Assembly (NCBI GenBank): GCA_963681505.1
Contig: OY811985.1
Span: 4,795,183 to 4,859,182, forward strand
Reading direction: 5' to 3'
DNA length: 64,000 bases
Origin: Eunapius fragilis
Taxonomy: Eukaryota > Porifera > Demospongiae > Spongillida > Spongillidae
In this document: piece after piece, positions 62,067-64,000 of the stretch
Layout of the letters: every line of letters begins with the position of its first letter
How positions within the stretch are numbered: the first letter of the stretch is position 1
Made by a program: the position numbers and the translations under genes
Notes under the pieces: model-generated
What the model was told of the DNA's origin: nothing
Database searches by the model: none
What the model saw: the letters and a program-made list of their open reading frames with translations, nothing else

Positions 62067-62356
62067 AGCTTGCTTTGTACCTTGAATGTGTTTGTGTGTG
62101 GGACAAAGATGAGCAGGCTTTATGACAACTGCTGTTCTTTTATTATTCATATGGGGGGATATTCATTGATCTTGCCTTGTTACAGGTTTTGTGCCTTGCT
62201 ACACCAGTTGGCCATGTTCAGTTATCGGAAGATGAACTAGCTGCAAATGTTGGCCTCTCTGTCAATTTCCTTGTCTCCTTATTGAAGAAAAACTGGCAGA
62301 ACGTCCGTGCCTTGTACATCAAGAGTACTATGGGGAAGCGACAACAGTTGTATTGA
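57604..62356 (+). CDS. RPL10A: Ribosomal protein L10a (uL1)
   Basis: Five coding exons with closing phases: 57604..57608, 57743..57895, 60087..60235, 60648..60820, 62186..62356 (TGA), 216 residues against 217 in human RPL10A. It starts [20 protein letters not shown] and ends [16 protein letters not shown], both typical of eukaryotic uL1, the L1-stalk protein of the large ribosomal subunit that helps release E-site tRNA. Other recognisable blocks are [20 protein letters not shown] and [20 protein letters not shown]. The first exon carries only ATG AG. The gene is intact and serves as an anchor for the rest of the annotation. Confidence 0.97.
59130..59345. repeat. 37-bp minisatellite
   Basis: About five copies of a 37-bp unit (ctcctgcactaataggtggt, atgctccctgagtactg) in RPL10A intron 2. 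Confidence 0.95.
59507..59798. mobile_element. hAT-like MITE candidate
   Basis: The left end is CAGGGGCGGATACAGG; the right end is a long G/C run followed by ctgcgtcagcccttg, an imperfect inverted match. Flanks share tatag on both sides, compatible with a target duplication. The end sequence matches the element at 7190-7388. It lies in RPL10A intron 2. Confidence 0.55.
61115..61760. mobile_element. Large foldback element in RPL10A intron 4
   Basis: The left arm (about 61115-61275) and the right arm (about 61601-61760) are inverted copies over ~160 bp. The blocks aatgtctattg, ggggcacgttt, aggaaacaaatt, ttagtcaat, ctttccagtg, ttgtacaagt and tatctgtttgggt recur in both, with roughly 15-20% mismatch by eye. 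The spacer is ~325 bp without a recognisable transposase. Confidence 0.75.
62028..62063 (+). repeat. (TG)n microsatellite
   Basis: A TG tract of ~35 bp in RPL10A intron 4. Confidence 0.95.
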
Positions 62357-63733
62357 AACTGTTGAACCTGTCTTGTTATGAAGATGCATTTTCCTTGTAC
62401 GCAAGTGCTTTGTGGAAATTCGAATTAATTGGGCATATTAGAGGTGTGTTTGTGGATCCAATAATTCTGTTCAGTGCCACAAATTTGTGGCACCAATCAG
62501 AATGCAGGCTTGTCTTGTTACTAGGCCTCAAAAGCGGGGGGTGGTCGTGGTAGCATTAATAGCGTAACACTTCAATAAGTAAAGGCGATGGGACCGCTTC
62601 TGATCATAGAGGGGTTGAAACGCATCACGGGAGCTGGCAATCCTCGGGGGGGGGGGGGGGGGGGAGGAGCTAATGAACAAGAGGCAGTGCAACTGTCCCG
62701 TCTATTAGAAATAGTCTGCAGCGCTAATTGAGATACATGTGAAGTTACAATTTAGCTATTCTGCGGGACAATGTACGTTGCGGCGAAGCCTTCGTTATCA
62801 TCGACCTGTGTTTGCTGTGGGCATGAGCGCGATTCTGTGAGACAGGACATTATCCTTGGTGGTGTGATGCCAGGGATTGAAACTTTGCCATGATGCCAGC
62901 GGAGTGAACTCTTGCCACCAGTTGTTAAATTCACCTACTCTCAGAAAGCCAAAGCAACTATTGAGTTGTGAGTGCTGCATTTGAGCATAGATTATTTAGA
63001 GGAAACGGATCACGTGATACAATCATATTGTGCACCCTTCGGCCCGTCAATGTAGTATCAATAACACTTACTTAGCGACCAGGTTACTGGAACTTTTTTG
63101 AGAAAACGTAACACAGGTCTTTGTCTAGTTTGAGGCTTTCTCTTGTGTCCTGCGACTTGCTTCAGAGGTATGGATATTAGGAAACGTGTGTTTCTGACTG
63201 GAAATGTATTTAGACGCGAGTTTTTCATCAGACCAGCGTTCCGTGTGTTAGAGATGCTTTTGTGGGCGTGTAGGAAACGTTATTATTCTCATATTGACTA
63301 TTTTTGTGTATAATCGAGTGGCGCTTACTAAGACCAGAGATAATATATTAGATAGTTTTGTCTACTTGTAACAGAGTCGCCAATAACCTTTTGGACATGT
63401 GTACGGTTGTGGGCGTACAGCGTGCGCTGATATGTAAAATACAACAAAGTTGAAAATGGTTCAGCATGGCTGACATGCCAACCTTACCTGAAGCCCAAAT
63501 GGTTACTGCTAACTGAAGATGGGGTTAAAAAAGGCTCCCAGTTAATAGTCTGATGCTCAAATCATAGATTATTTAGAGGAAACGGGGCTTGTTAACACCA
63601 ATCAACAGGTTACTGAGTAGTAGGAAATAAAATGGCGGAATAAAGGGAGGGCGATGCTGTAACTGCTTTAGGCACTTTCTTAAACAAAGAGTCCTGCGTA
63701 GGGGTGACAAATGCATTTCCTATATCTATATAG
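62357..63733. other. RPL10A 3' flank and intergenic region
   Basis: Holds a G-run (62647-62664) and a direct repeat, catagattatttagaggaaa, at about 62987 and 63562. No gene recognised. Confidence 0.5.
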
Positions 63734-63991
63734 ACGGAAAGTACATCCCATCAAGTTTTAGAAGACGCTTCATTTCGAACGAAATCACCTGTTGCAATAC
63801 AAGCGTGGCAAGCGGCTGTACAGATGAATGAATGGTGCAAAAAGGACGCCAATGAATCCATTTTGCAACAGTTTTCTCAGAAACTAGTCACAAAGCTAAC
63901 GAAGACTTTGCGAATCGACGCGCACGGAATCCCGAATAGATACGTACAAACTGTGGGAGCTTTCAAACCTAAAATGAATAATTATCATTAG
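63734..63991 (+). CDS. Unidentified open terminal exon
   Basis: After an in-frame TAG that is also a possible splice acceptor (ctatatag, ending 63733), 85 codons stay open to TAG 63989-63991. The frame reads TESTSHQVLEDASFRTKSPV, then MNEWCKKDANESILQQFSQK, and ends VQTVGAFKPKMNNYH. Composition is that of a normal soluble alpha-helical protein, unlike the repeat-driven frames nearby. It may be the last exon of a gene on the plus strand or chance. I do not recognise the family. Confidence 0.3.
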   Translation, partial: TESTSHQVLEDASFRTKSPVAIQAWQAAVQMNEWCKKDANESILQQFSQKLVTKLTKTLRIDAHGIPNRYVQTVGAFKPKMNNYH

Positions 63992-64000
63992 TAACAATTA

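Overview
This is a eukaryotic, animal-type window. It has spliceosomal introns with GT..AG borders and consistent phases, and metazoan gene families: a receptor tyrosine phosphatase, SH2 and SAM adaptor domains, AKIP1, an ODF3/CIMAP-type ciliary protein, ribosomal protein L10a and an ankyrin-Roco GTPase. Compact genes, very many simple repeats and poly-C/poly-G runs, decayed RT relics, and the mix of ankyrin-Roco with expanded FN3 receptors suggest an early-branching animal. A demosponge is my best guess, as inference only.

Layout. 1-1117: last two exons of an ODF3/CIMAP-like gene (+). About 2590-4520: a decayed non-LTR-type retroelement (+). 6165-6977 and 9773-10600: two stand-alone NHL-repeat genes (-) on either side of an AKIP1-like gene (+, 7533-9444). 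11780-12360: a 36-bp minisatellite, followed by three more relics of the same retroelement tail (12460-13310). 13470-24721: a 17-exon gene (+), reconstructed with every intron phase closing, for a 752-residue protein. Its N-terminal third is IQGAP-like (CH domain plus one IQGAP-type repeat), followed by two SH2 domains, a PER-rich repeat and a C-terminal SAM domain. Its introns hold at least six unrelated minisatellites. 26495-29372: a two-exon ankyrin-Roc-COR gene (-). 30457-57391: a giant receptor tyrosine phosphatase (-), signal peptide to stop, with about 37 FN3 domains, one TM helix, one intact PTP domain and a tyrosine tail. 57604-62356: RPL10A (+), head to head with the phosphatase across 212 bp. 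63734-63991: an unidentified open terminal exon (+).

How the genes relate. The two most interesting proteins belong to phosphotyrosine signalling: a huge R3-like receptor phosphatase whose tail carries a YxN (Grb2-type) motif, and an adaptor that joins an IQGAP-like actin-binding front end to tandem SH2 and SAM domains. The first SH2 of the adaptor has lost its phosphotyrosine-binding arginine; the second has kept it. I do not know of a described protein with this domain order, and it is the best candidate here for something new. The ectodomain of the phosphatase shows recent tandem duplication: 2.67-kb units, introns included, and five ~0.83-kb exon units that carry their own TG microsatellites.
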